64,000 bases of DNA from Lineus longissimus (Eukaryota > Nemertea > Pilidiophora > Heteronemertea > Lineidae), in contig NC_088310.1 of assembly GCF_910592395.1 (NCBI RefSeq), positions 4,781,501 to 4,845,500 on the forward strand. The letters are read 5' to 3'. Below the pieces are notes generated by a model, which was given only the letters and a program-made list of their open reading frames with translations, searched no databases and was not told the DNA's origin. A program made the position numbers and the translations under genes. Positions 34,201 to 49,200 of this stretch are shown piece by piece (position 1 is the first letter of the stretch; every line of letters begins with the position of its first letter).

Positions 34201-37200
34201 ACAATAATGATGTCAATTTCTTTGACAAAATACATCAGATCGATAAGCCTAAAACGTGCCACATACTTTAAGTTTGTTTAATCGTTGCAATTTTAAATTC
34301 TACTCACTGCTTCCAAATGGCATCCTATGAAAGGCAATCGGACTGAAGCATCATCAATTATGCACCAAAGTAAACCTGTTTCGAACAGATTTTCATTCTG
34401 CAAAGGGGCACTTAATATTTGATAATGGAGTCTAACTGCTTGTCTCCTCTCACTTTCGAGGGGTCCGTGAATAAAGGGCCGGAAAACACTACGGAAGGAC
34501 TTAGGGAATATTCAATACCCGTGCAAATTTACAAGAGATCGGACATGGCCCTCTAAGATATTGTCACACCGTCGTCAAAATGCAAGTCTCTGAATGTTCG
34601 AATCACTTCTGGTAGATTTCCATGAACAGCAAGAGTAGATTACATCCACCAATAGCAAGGGTATTGCCATCGACGGCAAGAGCAGATTGCCATCAACAGC
34701 AAGAATATTGCCATCAACGACAGGGGTATTGCCCTCAAAGGCAAGGGGGCGATTGCCATGCCATCAACGGCAAGGGTAATGCCATTTACGGCAAAAGCAA
34801 ATTGCTATCAACGTCAAGACTGAAATTGCCATTAACGCCTGGCATTATATCGCAACGACGGCGAGGGTAGAAGTGCTGCATTTTTATCAATGTCAAAGTA
34901 AAAATGGTGTCGGATTGAAAACTAAACTTGTTTGCATTTCAAAATTTGTGTTGATCTCTAGATAAGGTTCTTTTGGCGATTCCGTTAGCGACGAAAGTAC
35001 ATAACATTGTATACAGGGTCATTTTGCAGTCTCTGTAAGTAAACCTTATCAATACGTAAAAGGTATAGCCGATGTGGTCCTTGCGTTAAGCTTCTCCATC
35101 AAACTTATTCACGAGGTAACATTGTTCCCTCCTTCCTTTTTTCCCTTTTGGACAAACAAATGTTCTTACATTCAAATAACGCTAAACCCCACTGTCGAAA
35201 GACAAAGGAACGCAATCTGCCACAAGGCGAAATGAGATCTGCTTCTGCCGTTAGTCCCAATCGGGGGTGACAATTGGTAAGATTTCTTGTTTCCAAGGGA
35301 AGGTGGTTTCTATATAACTAAGGGTGGATTCTACATGATAACTCAAACATGCGACACAATTGACTACTCTTTGTAGGTTACAGCTAAAATCAGGCCTAAA
35401 ATGTCAATATATTTCAGCTTATAAATACCTAATCCATGTAATCTCTGATGATATTCAGAAATGTAAGCCTAAGTGAAAATTTCAATCGGCAATTTCATGC
35501 GAACATCACATAATCCTGATGCGGACTCGATCATATCATGGTCACTATGGTGATATTGCTATAGGCTTAGTCAGGCTTAGGGTCATCGAAAGGGATATAA
35601 TGTGTGCGCCTGAATTACTCATCCCTCAGAAGCTTAAACATGTTTATGTCAAGCCTATCCAATATCATCGCAAAATTATCAAATTGGTTTTTACCAATCT
35701 TTGAATTCTCATTCGATAACCACGTGGCTGCCCCCAACTCTGCTTTTAAAGCAGACTCGTGACAAGCCCTTTACCCTGATAGCTGACAAGGCGATATGAG
35801 CATATGAAAGACGTTCTACTACAACTTTAAAAGGCACGAAGTAGGTAAATGTCTGCTAGACCTTGCCGTAAATTTCATACTTTATCTTCTTGACATTTTA
35901 TATCTCATATCTATTTAATAAAAACCGAACGTTATCTTTTGCTTGCGTCAGTAGCATTATGTGATCCAAATCGTCGACAACACAACGCCAAAAAGTCCTT
36001 TTCAATCAATGAAAGATTTTCATAACCTCTTCGACATCTCAGTATGCCTTTAGCTTCAGCGGTTGATGGTGCAAATTCCCATCAGTATTGGTGCGCTGAT
36101 GAGGGACGTTGGTCAAACCCTGCACTGGGTGCAAGTCTGTCCCTGCTCACCCCTGCAACAAGCTCCCCAGCTTCCTCCCACGATTAGTATCATAACCAGT
36201 CCCAATTCACAGACGCAATAATTTCAATTACAGTTATCAAGCAGTGAATGTGGTGTCCGCATCAATTCATCTTTCGAACTATCACAATAACTCCTTGAAG
36301 TCGTCTCTCCCGCACCTGGACTGCGGAGCTATGCACACACGCAAAGAGACTGGACCACAATGACCAGAGATAAAACCCCGATAATTACTCCAGAGTCATT
36401 CTTCTAGAAGGGATGTGAATCATCGACCATCTTAAGAGCAACTTCAGCAACTTCAGAACGTCCATGGAGCGAGTTGTGAAATTTCAAAGCACCAATAACC
36501 AAGGAATAAAGTTATGCTATATAAATCAGAATAGTCATTGTACAATATGCCAAGAGTTGGGGCGTTATCGCTCGTGAATGACATCAAATGCCGCTATTTT
36601 CAATATTAAATATTTCATTAAAATTCCATTAAATGAGGTTAATGGGCATTCAGGGCTTGTTTTGTTCGGTTGTGAAAAGATTGATACCGTAGTTTGGTGG
36701 AGCCGTTACAAGACAAATGGTGCATAGTTCATTAGGCAAGATGGTCCCGGGATGGTGTCAGAAGAAACCAGTCTGTGGTTGATGAGATACCAATCTGTGG
36801 TTGACGAGACTGTAAAAAGACAGCAATAACCAAGGTATGCATGTAATCAGTTACAACAACAAATATTTAATTGAAGTGTTGATAAATGTACACGTAATCT
36901 AAGTAAAGAAGAATACCGAACTACAACCAGTTTTACCATATTTCCACGACTGTCGTGTAACTTGTAAATTGTACATATCAGTGTATCACGACGATGTCAA
37001 GAGAAAAACATTACTGTATTTCACGAAGATGTCAAAGTGAAAATATCATAAACTTTGCTAAAAAAAAATAAATAAATCTGTCACTCGTACAGGTATCCAT
37101 TGGTCACTGTGCTGCTTTCAACGCCACTTAACCATTCGCCACCGTTGCAACGAACTAACTTTGCTGCGTCATTTCAATCAAGATACCGGAATCGGTTCAA

Positions 37201-40200
37201 TTCTAGATATCACACTTGTCTTTGCTTTTCCTTATACAGATCCGAACATCTCCTGAGAAACAGGTTTTTGAAGCAGGGGCTGATCACATTCTCATAATCA
37301 TGATGATGATGACTTGGTGAAACGAAATAAAGAGACTATGGGGTTGCTTGGCGAAGTTCCGAAGAATAGCCAGCATTTTATTTCTTCTCAAGAATGAAGA
37401 AGAGAGAAGCGAAGATAACAACGATAAGATGAATCCTTCTTATTCCTGAATTTCATCCAACTTACCAATTTCTCCAGATAAGGGATTGTGATAGACTATA
37501 CGCCATCTCCCTTTTCACTTAATTGACCACACTGACCGGTGCAAGACAGGGCGGGTAGGAGGGAGGTACGGGACCATCTGCTCCTGTGACATCCATGGTC
37601 ATCGCCCGGCCGCACAATCTGGTCAGTCTTGTCCAGTTTTACCCAACAACAAAACACACCAAATTGGACTTGAATGGCCACAATAGTCATTTGAATGTGT
37701 ACGTTAGTCCTTTTGAGACGCCTGTCAAATTTTTGTTGATGTCTTTATATTATGGAGGAGTTTGCAAATCAACACTCGCATCAAAGTGCGCATCGCATCA
37801 TCAAAGTTTTAAACTAAAGCCAACTTTTAGATTTAATTTTCTATGAGTTACTTTATCCATGATAAGAACATTTCGAAAATCAGTTGAAAGGAAGCTTATA
37901 ACGTACCAACAGTCCAACAGAAACGCATGTCGAGTTTTTGTGTCGGTCGCTTCGCATTGTCAACTTTACGAATCGACACTTTGCACCAACATTTACCCAG
38001 TGCGCACCATTTTATTTACTAATTCAATGCGTAGCTTCATTGAAACGGTTCGAAAATTATATAACGTCGTTTTAGAGCCCCTCAACTCGCAGTTGAAAGA
38101 ATTCTATCCTGGCAAAATACACGGTCGATTGTCTTTGAATAAAGCCCACTCACACCTGGGCCTAAATCCCCATTGTTCTTTATTTACTAATTCAATGAGA
38201 AACTATATTATTGAAACGGCTCGGAAGTTATATAATGTCGTTACAGAGCCCCTCAACTCGCAGTTGAAAAAATTCATGCCTGGCCAAATACACGGTCGAT
38301 TGTCTTTGAACAAAGCCCACTCACACCTGGGCCTAAATCCCCATTGTTCTTCTGTCTTATCAGTGGGTTATCAGGGTAAATTTGAATAGCATCGACCAGA
38401 CGAAACAGCTTCCATGGCGGTCGATATGCCAAAACCGGCAAAGCCAAAATTAATATTAACGTTCATTAATGAGAATGGCCTTCACAGTTAACAGTTATTG
38501 AAGTTTTATCAAGAAACCACAAGACTATACATCAGGCTGTAGATTTGTGTGCCCTCTTTTTTTCTTTCTTTTGATGAGTATCTAAAAAAAATTATTTTGA
38601 AAATATACTGTTGTATTACTAAATGCTACTGCTCAGCAAACCGATGATATTTCGATGTCATCACTTTTGTTATATTGGATGAAGGTGTATGGGTTGCACG
38701 TCAATACGAGATGTTGAATACTTGTGTTAAAATTTCCCCGCATATGAACGACTGAGTGTTTCAGAACACTAATAATGCATTCAAAATACTTTCTGAGGTT
38801 GCTTTCAAGTACAAAGAGGTAAAAGTGTAAATTGTAAACTGTAGAGTTTTGAATATTGACTAACGCTAAATTCTCTCGAAAGTTTCTTTCTCTGACTGGA
38901 TGAACGGCCAAACGATTATCCGACTTTTGGTGGACAAATATTTGCGCGATTTCCAACAAAATCACTCAACCTTCCGAGGCAGAAAGCACAGGAAGGGGAA
39001 TTTCCGCAGATTTGGCTAAAAAGCGAGAACTGGACAGCTGGAGTGCGCGATCAGCCCCGCGCGATCCCCTCTCCAACATCACCCCTTTCCGTCTCATCTT
39101 TTTGTGCGCCATCAAAGAGCGCTGACCTATTTGCACAGAGATTAGTCACAAATACTCTTTTAATTTCGTCTGGGAAAATTTTAACAAGGGGATACCTCAC
39201 CCGAGGGTTTGGGATTAGTCGAAAGACAAATATCAGGCCTGCTGCAGCTGCGTGATGGTGTCTCTTTGGTCTTGTGGGTGACATAGGTGAAAATATTGCC
39301 AACAGCCCCAGGCAGGTGACTGAAGAAATGGAACACTCTCGTGTTTGCCCCACTCCTTCGAGGTCCGTTGCCACCAACTCTGCTCTAGATGTTCTTGTTT
39401 TCTTTCTAGTTGCGCCACTTCTTCTCTCCCATATATGGCAGTCGAAACTAACTTAAGGTGAAATAAGTGAAAGAAGTAAGGTCATACATTTTTCAAGTCG
39501 TCACCAATGATCTGTGAACACATTGAAACAAACCGGTTTCAAATCAACCTTCGTTATTGACCGAGAGGAAATTTTCGTACTTCATTACACATAATGGAAT
39601 CCGTTGCACCGTGGTGCTTCAAGGTCCACATCGAATATGTCAATTCCAGCTTTCTAGCCATTTATCTTTGGATACCTGTTGAATTCCAAATGAAAACACG
39701 AGCTTCATTTTTTCTGTGCGCATGTTTTGAGATGTTAGTAAGATGTGGAGAGAGAAACTCTTAAAAAAGGTATTCACATCCTCATTTCTTAGACCAGAGG
39801 TCGGGAACTTGCTGTAAAGATATGGCTCTTCAAAATCACCAGAATTTTAAAAATTACTTGACATGGGTCGCTAACCAGACTCATCAATTCAAAACCCAGC
39901 GAAACGCACGAAAATCAACGTTTACAGAACCCCGTCGTTAAGATTTAGTTGGGTCTCCTCCTAATTAGGTCCTAGCTTGAGGCAAGGTCCAGTTTTGCAA
40001 CTAATTGAGAGTTGCGGAGTCATTGTCCATTTGGAGTCGTGCATTCAAACGCAAAGAAACGATGCGAAAAATTAACGTTGATGAGAAAATTATTTTTAAT
40101 TGTTTCGGTCGTCTTCTCTAGTTTCTCTCGATATTTTTGCGCATGTTTTCCCCTTTGTTTTGGTAAACATATGCAGTGACCAGATAATGCGAGCAACCTT

Positions 40201-43200
40201 ATAGTATAATTACTATCTATCGAATTTTTATGGTCTCCGGGATTCGAGTGAATGACCGGCAGAAGCGGTCAGCTGTTGGCCAATTGTTGCATTCGTTGGA
40301 TGGGGTTTCAGTCATAGAATGACCCTTTGACATATTGGTGGTGGTCATTATGGCCCAGAATACTGGTCCTCGTCCCCGGCCCTGAATGAGGCAGCCGGCC
40401 AAACTCCTTTCTTCAAACTCGTATTGTTCTTATGATAATCCCACCAAATCACAGCTGTAGAAAAATCCCGTGCCTCCAACCCTTATCTTTTCTTTCCTCA
40501 CGTGTCCATTCATCTTTTTGACCGTATCAGCATTGTCCCAAACCACTGGACACCCATTTGGAACCCAGTCAGAGTCCGACCATTGTCAAACAACAGCCTA
40601 AGGTCCCCAATTCATTTTTCGAGCTTTTTCGCTCGGAAGACAATACGTTACAAACAAGGTCTTGGCAGCAAACATCCCTGTCTTTGTCGAGTCATTTTCC
40701 TCTCTCGTTGTGCGCCTTCGCCGGATCATCCAGGCATAATTGGACGCACCAGGTCCGTTTTTCGCCTTCCACTTTCACAACAATGCGCGCTCGCCTGTTT
40801 CTTTTTCGCCGAGATGATAGCAACCTTTATCTGACTTTTGGTAATTTAGCACCACATGCTCATCCCATTGTAGTGGTTATTTTGACACCACCCCAATGTG
40901 GATAAGAGGTGGTAACAATGGGCGACATGCGCTCAACGATTACGCTGTGTTGACGAAACACGTGGCCGCTGTTTTGATCTTTTTTATTGAGCTAATAACT
41001 GTTTAACATTACCACGGGGAATACTCGAAAGCCAAGTTGGTGGTGTTTGCAACTTGTTACATTGGAGACCTGGGGCGAGACACGCTTTCAACAAACTTTG
41101 CCACATTCTTTAAGAGTGTGACATGACGCATCAAAGAAACTTTTCAATTAGATAGCCCGTATAAAGAAATGCTATCGTATCCGTTCCTTTTTTGACACCA
41201 TTCGTATTTCAATTTGTATTTTTTTTATCAGGCGATATCGTACTGGAAAATTTGATGCAGCCAATAAGTTGGCACAAATTCTTACGAGAAAACGTGTTAC
41301 CGCTAGAAGAAATCGATAAGTCTTTTGTGTGTGACAACTCTTTTACAACTTTCACCAACAAATCCTTTCAGCGAAAGCGTTGTACTGCTTGCCTCTTGTC
41401 ATGAAAAACTCAATAGATATCGCGAGCATATTCAACTTTTTTCTGAAAAAAAGTTGGCAAACTATTTGGTCCATTACATTATGTTACTGACATTCCCTCT
41501 TTTTGTGTGGTTACCATTATATTTACATGTATATTTTTTTCCAGTGGCTGTAGAAATGTAGCTATGAGAAACATAGATTTTTATGTTTGCATGGTATCGG
41601 CGAACTTTCTCTTTTATATATCAATTATCCCTTGATATAAGACGAGGCTTTTTATTTTTTTCTTATTCCTTGGCAATGGATACGATTGGTTGCCATGTGC
41701 ATGTATAAAGCTTTAAAAATGGCCTATGATTGGATGGCAGGTAGAGTGAAGATATTTTCCTTTTGACAGAGTAAGTTGGCAATTCGAAATCGACGCGATA
41801 AAAACGTTTGCTGAATATATTAAGGACTGAACTTTGACTAAATTAAGGTTTCTTACGTTATGAATACAAGAATCAAGTTTCTCATGCAACGAATACATGA
41901 TATGAATCCTAAAGTGAATCTTTGGTTATCAGCAACTTTTGTGATTTGAACGGCACTATGGACACACGTTCACAGTGATTTTAGGTGTATTTTATTTGAT
42001 GATTCCAAGAACAATATAGGCCAAAGTGATGCAAATGATACATGCATTTATCAAACATCCGACGCCTTCCTGTAATTATTGCGCATGCGATGCCCGAATT
42101 CCCCTTGTTATATCGGAAACTGCAGCCATTTTGAAAAATTTAAAACTGTTCGTCAGGTGACACCAAACCTCTATGAAATGAACTTGAGAATATAAGAGCC
42201 CCATGCACATTTGATGCTGCGAAAGTATCTCATTACACAGGGATGCGACTGTAATCACTGTAATCAGCGTCAAAGGTTTAAAGTTGACGCACGTTCCGTG
42301 ATTGATGACGAGAGGACGACATAGAAGCCACACGTGACCGGTTATTACGATCGTTGGCGATACTCAGATGTTCCAGGGCTTTTCCATAACGGAGTAGCGT
42401 TTTTGCACCAAGGTGGCTGCATCTCCTTACATGCCTTACCTAGTTGTTTCATTTCCGAAGTCATCATTTCGGAAATTCCTATCCTAACTCCTCTTCAGTC
42501 GAATTGGATTGGTTCTGGAAATCACGTTCAACGTATACAATGGTAGATTATACTCCGCGAATGATTCGCCAATTCAAAAACATCAATCAGAATCAACCAA
42601 TCATTGCTTGATCTTCGCAACCACCAATAAAAAGACATAACACAACAAGCATCCTCATTGGTCAGTTCCAAAACACAATATCTCATTAGACCAATCATCA
42701 ACCAGCTTTATCCGTTCACGCTGAATTTATGAAAGCGAAAGACACTCAACCTCGACTTAAATCTCATCGAGTTAAAATAATTCTTTCTTGCCAGTACATT
42801 ACATTGGGAGGAGTGTTAACTTTGGAAATAACTTTTCTACAAACAAGATTTGAAATTTAAAATCTTATCCAGGGCACCTCAAAAGATGCACCCAAGAGAA
42901 TGGCCCAAATGACTGACCACGCTTCTAAGATGAGTCAAATTCAAAAGATAACACAGCATGATAAGAGAAACAATGGTGGAAAAACCTTAGATAAAAGGGT
43001 AATTATTGATACAAGGGGATGGGGTGATAGGCCACGTGAACCTCCGTAAATGTAACCCGTGGTGACGGCTTGATGCCAGACCCTCACAGCACCAGCTTGA
43101 CAAACTACTTTGTTACCTTTGCCTCGCATTGTTTCACAAATTCTTTGGCCGTGAAAAAGCCATTTACGTTGTTTAAGCTATGGATCTCTGCTCAAATATA

Positions 43201-46200
43201 ATCAGCTTAACTTTATTAATGAGATTCAAAGTAGACAATACTGACAGACGACAGACTTTGTTTTGGTTTTTGATATCTCATCTGCTCAAGTTTGGCGCAG
43301 ACGACTCCTTTGTTTGGATGAAAACAGGTCCGCAGAAGATGAGTCCCGCACAAGATTCCCAGCATCGATCTGTTTGGATTGGGATTTGATCAAAAGCGAA
43401 AAATAGAAGTTCGTAATTTCGGACAAGATGAAGGGAATGTTTTCAATCGTAGAAATAGTTACCACGCCAACACATTTGTCACTTCCCAAGGATAAGAAAG
43501 GAGTTGGACGGTGATTCGTCCGACCTCTCTTTTTCCTGTTACTTGTTCGTCGAACACGAAGGTGTGTCATGAAAAGTTAATCTTTCGTCACAAAATAGAT
43601 ATCTTTACTTAATAAGTGTTTCCAAAATTACCCCGTCAAGAACAGCCAATTAGGTGGCGATATGCAGGTTGACATGGTGAAGATCAGAGATAAAGGATGT
43701 AGTTTCACATAGTATCGTACGATCATGCGACACATGAAACTATCCCCTTCACATTGTGAACTAGTGAAATAGAGGTGATGATCGAAGTTGAAAACTCAGT
43801 TGACTGGGGGTTTAAATCCATCTTTCCTCGCGGGTGAAAGTATTAAACGATGTCAAGTGTCCGAGAAAACTGCCCTCCAAGGCACATATGAACTCCCAGG
43901 ACCGAATTCGAAGCTGTGGGAAAGGCCCCTAGGTAAATGGCGACCAATAGCTAATATAACTTATGTGAGAATCGAATCCGATGGTCAATTTAAAAGCCAA
44001 CTCGACAACTCCACGAAAACGTACTGTTTCATTATTTGGACCCCAACTAAAAGCTCAGGATCTAACAGAATACCTAACGAATCGTCACCAGAGCTCCTAC
44101 TTCAAAGCATCTTATTCAAATCAATGAGACATCGTCAATTTCAATAATTAATCAATTTAATTCATTTAATTTTCGTCGCGAAACTTCACCCAACGCATGC
44201 TGCGCTCGCCAAATGACGAGGTGCACATGGCGTGTTACCGATTCTGCTTTACGCCAAATAAGTGACGGGATAAAGGGAAATATGAAGAGATAGATCTACC
44301 CGGCGTTGAAGGAGTGAATGACAAGTCACCGTACACTGTCTTCTTTTACTGTGGATGCACAGGGTTTATCGGTATCTGCTAGTAATAGGTATGGTAAAAG
44401 TAATGCATTATACTAGATATGCTATACTAGTTTTTTTATTGAAGTGTTCTTTATTAGATTCTATAATGGCCATATATCGTATACTGAAATATTGTACACA
44501 TGTCAAAATGAAATCGCGATTGTAATCGTTTAGAGATCCAGCTCCTGAAAACTCGAAACCATGACTTTTAAACTCAATGGTCCCACGGTCGTGTTACGTA
44601 ATCCATGCGACTGTGAGGTCAAGAGGGCGGTCACGGCGCAGAGGGAATTGGTTTTCTAGGATTTGAGCCATTCATGGACTTATGAAGTCCCATTCAAATC
44701 TCATGACCAACCCATCTGTGCCCTCCAATCACGCAATGATTATGTCCGGATGCGGCATCAATGTGAGACATCATGTAAAACCTTTTCACGAGTCCCAGGG
44801 TAGCATTAAGACCTGCTTTATCCCGTGTTTGGCCAGGACACAGGTGCATCGTGAAGGTGGACCTTGTCTAGTGAACCGGGCCGTGAACCTGCCGACCAGT
44901 ATGGCAAGGATGCTCGATGGATCGACCGTAGCCAGATCTCGCCAATCATTCAGCGTCAGTGGTCAATAGTTTTGCACATCACTTTTTAAATCTAACCCAA
45001 TTTCCATGCATTCATGTCGATAATATAATATGTCATAAATATGCACGATACCTCCCCTAATCTTACCGAGTTTACCCTGACTTTTTCATCTTTCGACACG
45101 GTTTTTGAGCGTATGAAAAACCTTTTATGCCCTGCTGTTGAAATCCATGCCTCTGTAGGGTGCGGTTACAGCTCATTCTCTCTGCCTCCGACCCTCGCAA
45201 CCTTTGGCGTAGTCAAGCCACTGGCTATTTGCTCAAATCCATTCACCAGAAGTTTCTTTAATTGTCCTCCTCAGTTTGGAAAAACCTAAACGCTTCAAAT
45301 GACCAAATCAGTGCTTGGGGATTATCTTTCTAACCGCCTGGCAACTGTTAATGAGTGACCAGTCATATTATTGGTAGATCCTTAGCTCTGTAACGACAAG
45401 GTTTGGTCGGCCATCTGCGGAACTAACACGGAGCAATGACGCGCGTAATGAGTCTACGACACCGTCATTTGTCCGACCAAATTGTACAAATGGTTTTGTG
45501 GTCAATTCGAGATTCAACGGCGTGTAAAAGTATCGGTAGGGAAGAACAATCACAAAATAGATCTGCCCTGTCATCTTGTGATACGGATGGATGCTGAATA
45601 CAGTTTTTGATGAAATGATAAACGATTAGAGTGCGGTCCTTAAATGGGATACGATTGGTACTTCCTGTCCGACAATGCAAGTAGATTTTAATGATTTCAT
45701 GTTCTTTTACTCAAATATTCAGGAGGGGTGAGGCCACTTTGCCATCATTTGAATCGCATATGGTCGGTACTTTGTGCTTCAGGTCAAAACGTCTCGACCT
45801 GACCAACCAAGCTCTACCACACACCTGACCGGTAGTTTGTGCTTCAGGTAAAAACGCCTCGTCTACTTGAACAATCTGACCAACCAAGTTCTTCCACACA
45901 TGTGAGCGGTACACATTTAAACTTCTTGGCAAAAGGTCCTTTGGTACAATGATCCTTAGTTGCAAGATCTGACCATTCTACCGCTTCACTAATAAAACCA
46001 TAAAGCTTCTTAGTTGTGTGTCTTTTCCACCGTCTTTCAAGCGAGCGACCAAGCCAACATTTCCCCGACTCTGAGTGACTTTAAACCCTTAGCCTACACA
46101 CTAGGTAACGGATTTCCATACCCTTGCACACTCCCAAACTCTACTTTCGCTCCACTCTGTAGTAATTTTGTCCACCAGAATCGCTACCATACCTGTTTAC

Positions 46201-49200
46201 AAAGATAATGTCATAGGTATAAAAGTTGTTATTCTGACTTCAACTTTTCACCTTCAACGCAACTCCTATATCACGTTAGTAAAGGTTACTCTCGTGTGTT
46301 ATATCCAGCCAAATGGTGTATATTTCTAATGGCTCCTTCCTGATGATTGAAGCCAAATTGAAGTAACAGAATCTGCGAACATTATCATGGTTATGTTACA
46401 TTTGTTTATTGCAAAGGGAGTAGCATAAATTCCCAGCGTATTGCGTGACTTGATGCCAATGCTGATGAGGTAGGAGGACAAATACACGAAAAGGAAAAAT
46501 ACGAGAAAAAATTGTGTGAATTTGGGTAGATCTTACAATCGTTAAGTATAGGGTTGACCTCGACTCGGTAAATAACGGGTGTGGCAGTGAGAGAATTAAG
46601 GCATCGGAGTCGTTCTGAGAGAATTCACTGATAACATCTTTAGGACATTCGTTCGTTGCTTCTAGCCGCGACCTGATGCGCGTTGTTTATCCGAGTTGGA
46701 GGTACAAAGAAACATGAAGTTGAAATCAACATCATTCCTGGGACAAAGTAAACCAAAATTCTTGGACTCCCGGAACCGGCACATGCAGCGGCTTCCGCCT
46801 CCCGCCAAACAGAGTCCAGACTCTGACCATGGCCAGTGTCCTCGGTGACTTGTTACGTCCTGCTGCATCAACAAGTGCGGTGATGATGCAAGATTGAGAG
46901 CCTCCGCATCATCTTAGGTCACCAAAATGCATCACATTACGGCATATTTGGTCAGGGGACGCAACGCTCGGTCATGCTACGTGCCGCGGACCGGTCAACG
47001 CCACACCACAATTGAACTCTTGGCGAACTTTGGGTAAGATGACCGCACCTGATGCATTATTACGCCGGACGCTGTGGTCAACTGTGGTGACCACTCAATT
47101 CCCATTGTCAACCCCGTCATTTGAGTGTGCCTGTATTTGCAAGCGGTCTTTACTTCCGTTTGTTTCGTAATCGCAGCCACAGTTCCCGCGGCCGCAGACT
47201 GACCTCTCTTCGGCCAGCGTGAGAGAACCTCGCGCGCCGAGTCCAACAGCTGTCAGTCAGTGCCGAACAATATTTTCGACCGTTTGGTGATCTGTGCCTA
47301 TTGGTCCGTTGGTGACCAACTCAACCAGGAGCATTGTTAACTCTGAGGAATTAGCATCAAGCGTTGTGGTCAAAGGTACACGCCACGCCACTGACCTCAC
47401 AATTGTCATGCAACGCTTTTGATATTTTTAGTACCTCTTGGTTTAGATTTAGCTGTCTCGGCGACAATGCTGCTAAACAAAGACCGATGAAGTAAGATTC
47501 GGCCAAATATAGGCCAGTGCCTCGAAGTCGTATTGCATTCATGGCACAACCGTGACAAGGGTGTTACGTGACTGCGATTTATTGATGGTGGTCACTCGGA
47601 CTGCTCACCTCGCTCGCCGCAGCATCATCAGCCATGGCACAGGTTCAAGGTAAATACCATCACAATGTCTTTATTTACTAACTTCTCAACTTTATTCCGG
47701 AATTAACTGGTGATTTATTCTGACGAATTTATGAACTTGCGTAAGCCAATTGTTCAATTGCGTCACGTGCTATTAGGATTCAGGAATAGGGGGCTTTATG
47801 CCGAGTTCGCAGTACATTTCATGGCGAAGAATTTCTAATTAAACCCTGGAAACCCTGTTGGAAAAAATACTGGTCTTTGAATCCATCGTTCTGAAATTGA
47901 CGTAAACTTATTCCCAATTCCGATTACGTAGACGGATAGGTCGTCGCCATCGCTTTACGTTGAGAACTGTCGGTTCAAATATTTGTTTATTGGTGATCTG
48001 AATTTGTTTTACTAAAAGCCTTGCATCAATCAGCCTCGAAAAATTTTAATTGCAAGAAGAGTACATTAATATAACGATCGGATATTGTCACTCTTGCGTT
48101 ATTTACGTAGACTTTATGTAGGCCTAGTACAAATACATTGCTATGTAATCGATTACGATATTTGTGATACCTTACTAAAATAATTCAAATGCATGCATTT
48201 GCGTTAGTTGGCCATGCCGTAAGATGTAAAGTAACAACGCAAGATACATTCATAAAATAATTAAGAAAAAGCGCGAATGGAACGAACGAACTTGACTTGA
48301 TCGAGCATGTTAATACTTCTGGATTTTATCTAATATTTCATAGCTTTGCGTCATAAGAAACGAAATCCTATCAAATAAATATACGACATACGCATATTTG
48401 TTCGATATCAAATTCACCGGTAACCCCGGCTATGACCCCCATTAAGATATGGACATGCAATCACCTGCTCCATCCTGTTGTGTCATGGGGGCCCCCCGTC
48501 ATTGTTATGCAGTCTTTGTCCAGGCGTATCGTAGACAGGTGAAGGGAATCATCCAACATGCCGAAACGACTTCGTAGGTTATCTTCGGTAATGGACAACG
48601 AAGAGACTACATTTTCTACCCGCCCTACAGCTCGAAGTTTCACAACACGTTCGTGAAGTGTCCAACAAACGTGTTTTTCGTGCAGATCTGCACTGAAAAG
48701 TAACATTTAAGTGCATCTACTGGTATAAGATATCGTTTCGAATGTCATAATGACCGTATTATTTCGTTATTCATATTTCACGAATACCTTAACTGAAGAG
48801 AAGTACTGCATGTGTACATGCCACACTTATCTTAATTTGAATACGTTACTAAAGATTTAATTTCATGAATGAAATTTGCGTATTTTTGGCACAAAATAAG
48901 GTAATTCCATTATTTAATACTTTCATCACAATTTTAACGACACGTAATTCGAATACTTAACGACCTTCATACAAACAGGTGCACATGAATATCGTTATTC
49001 GAATACTTTCCACTCTTTAGCGTGTTTTTAACCGGTCCGCAATATGTCACAATTTAGATATTTTACGAAGACTTGCAGTACCTATAATCTGTCAACAATT
49101 TTATTTGTAATTCGAATGTTCAACATAATCTGTTGTGTTAACTTGTTATAGATGTTTCCAATGCTTTAACCAGCGAATCATTGTTTTGGTATATTTTACA

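Noticed and set aside
34622-34870. 82-codon plus-strand frame
   Set aside because: It is a translation of the 21-bp minisatellite.
36096-36136. Hammerhead-ribozyme-like order: CTGATGAG, a small stem, AAAC, a second stem-loop, then GTC
   Set aside because: The core GAAA is missing its G (reads CAAA), stem II is only three pairs and stem I does not form, so a functional ribozyme is unlikely.
41918-41940. TCTTTGGTTATC resembling the 5' part of miR-9
   Set aside because: The match stops after 12 nt and no complementary arm forming a precursor hairpin is visible nearby.
43788-44147. Plus-strand 119-codon frame in the bZIP intron
   Set aside because: No domain, no repeat constraint and no splice or promoter evidence; length is compatible with chance.
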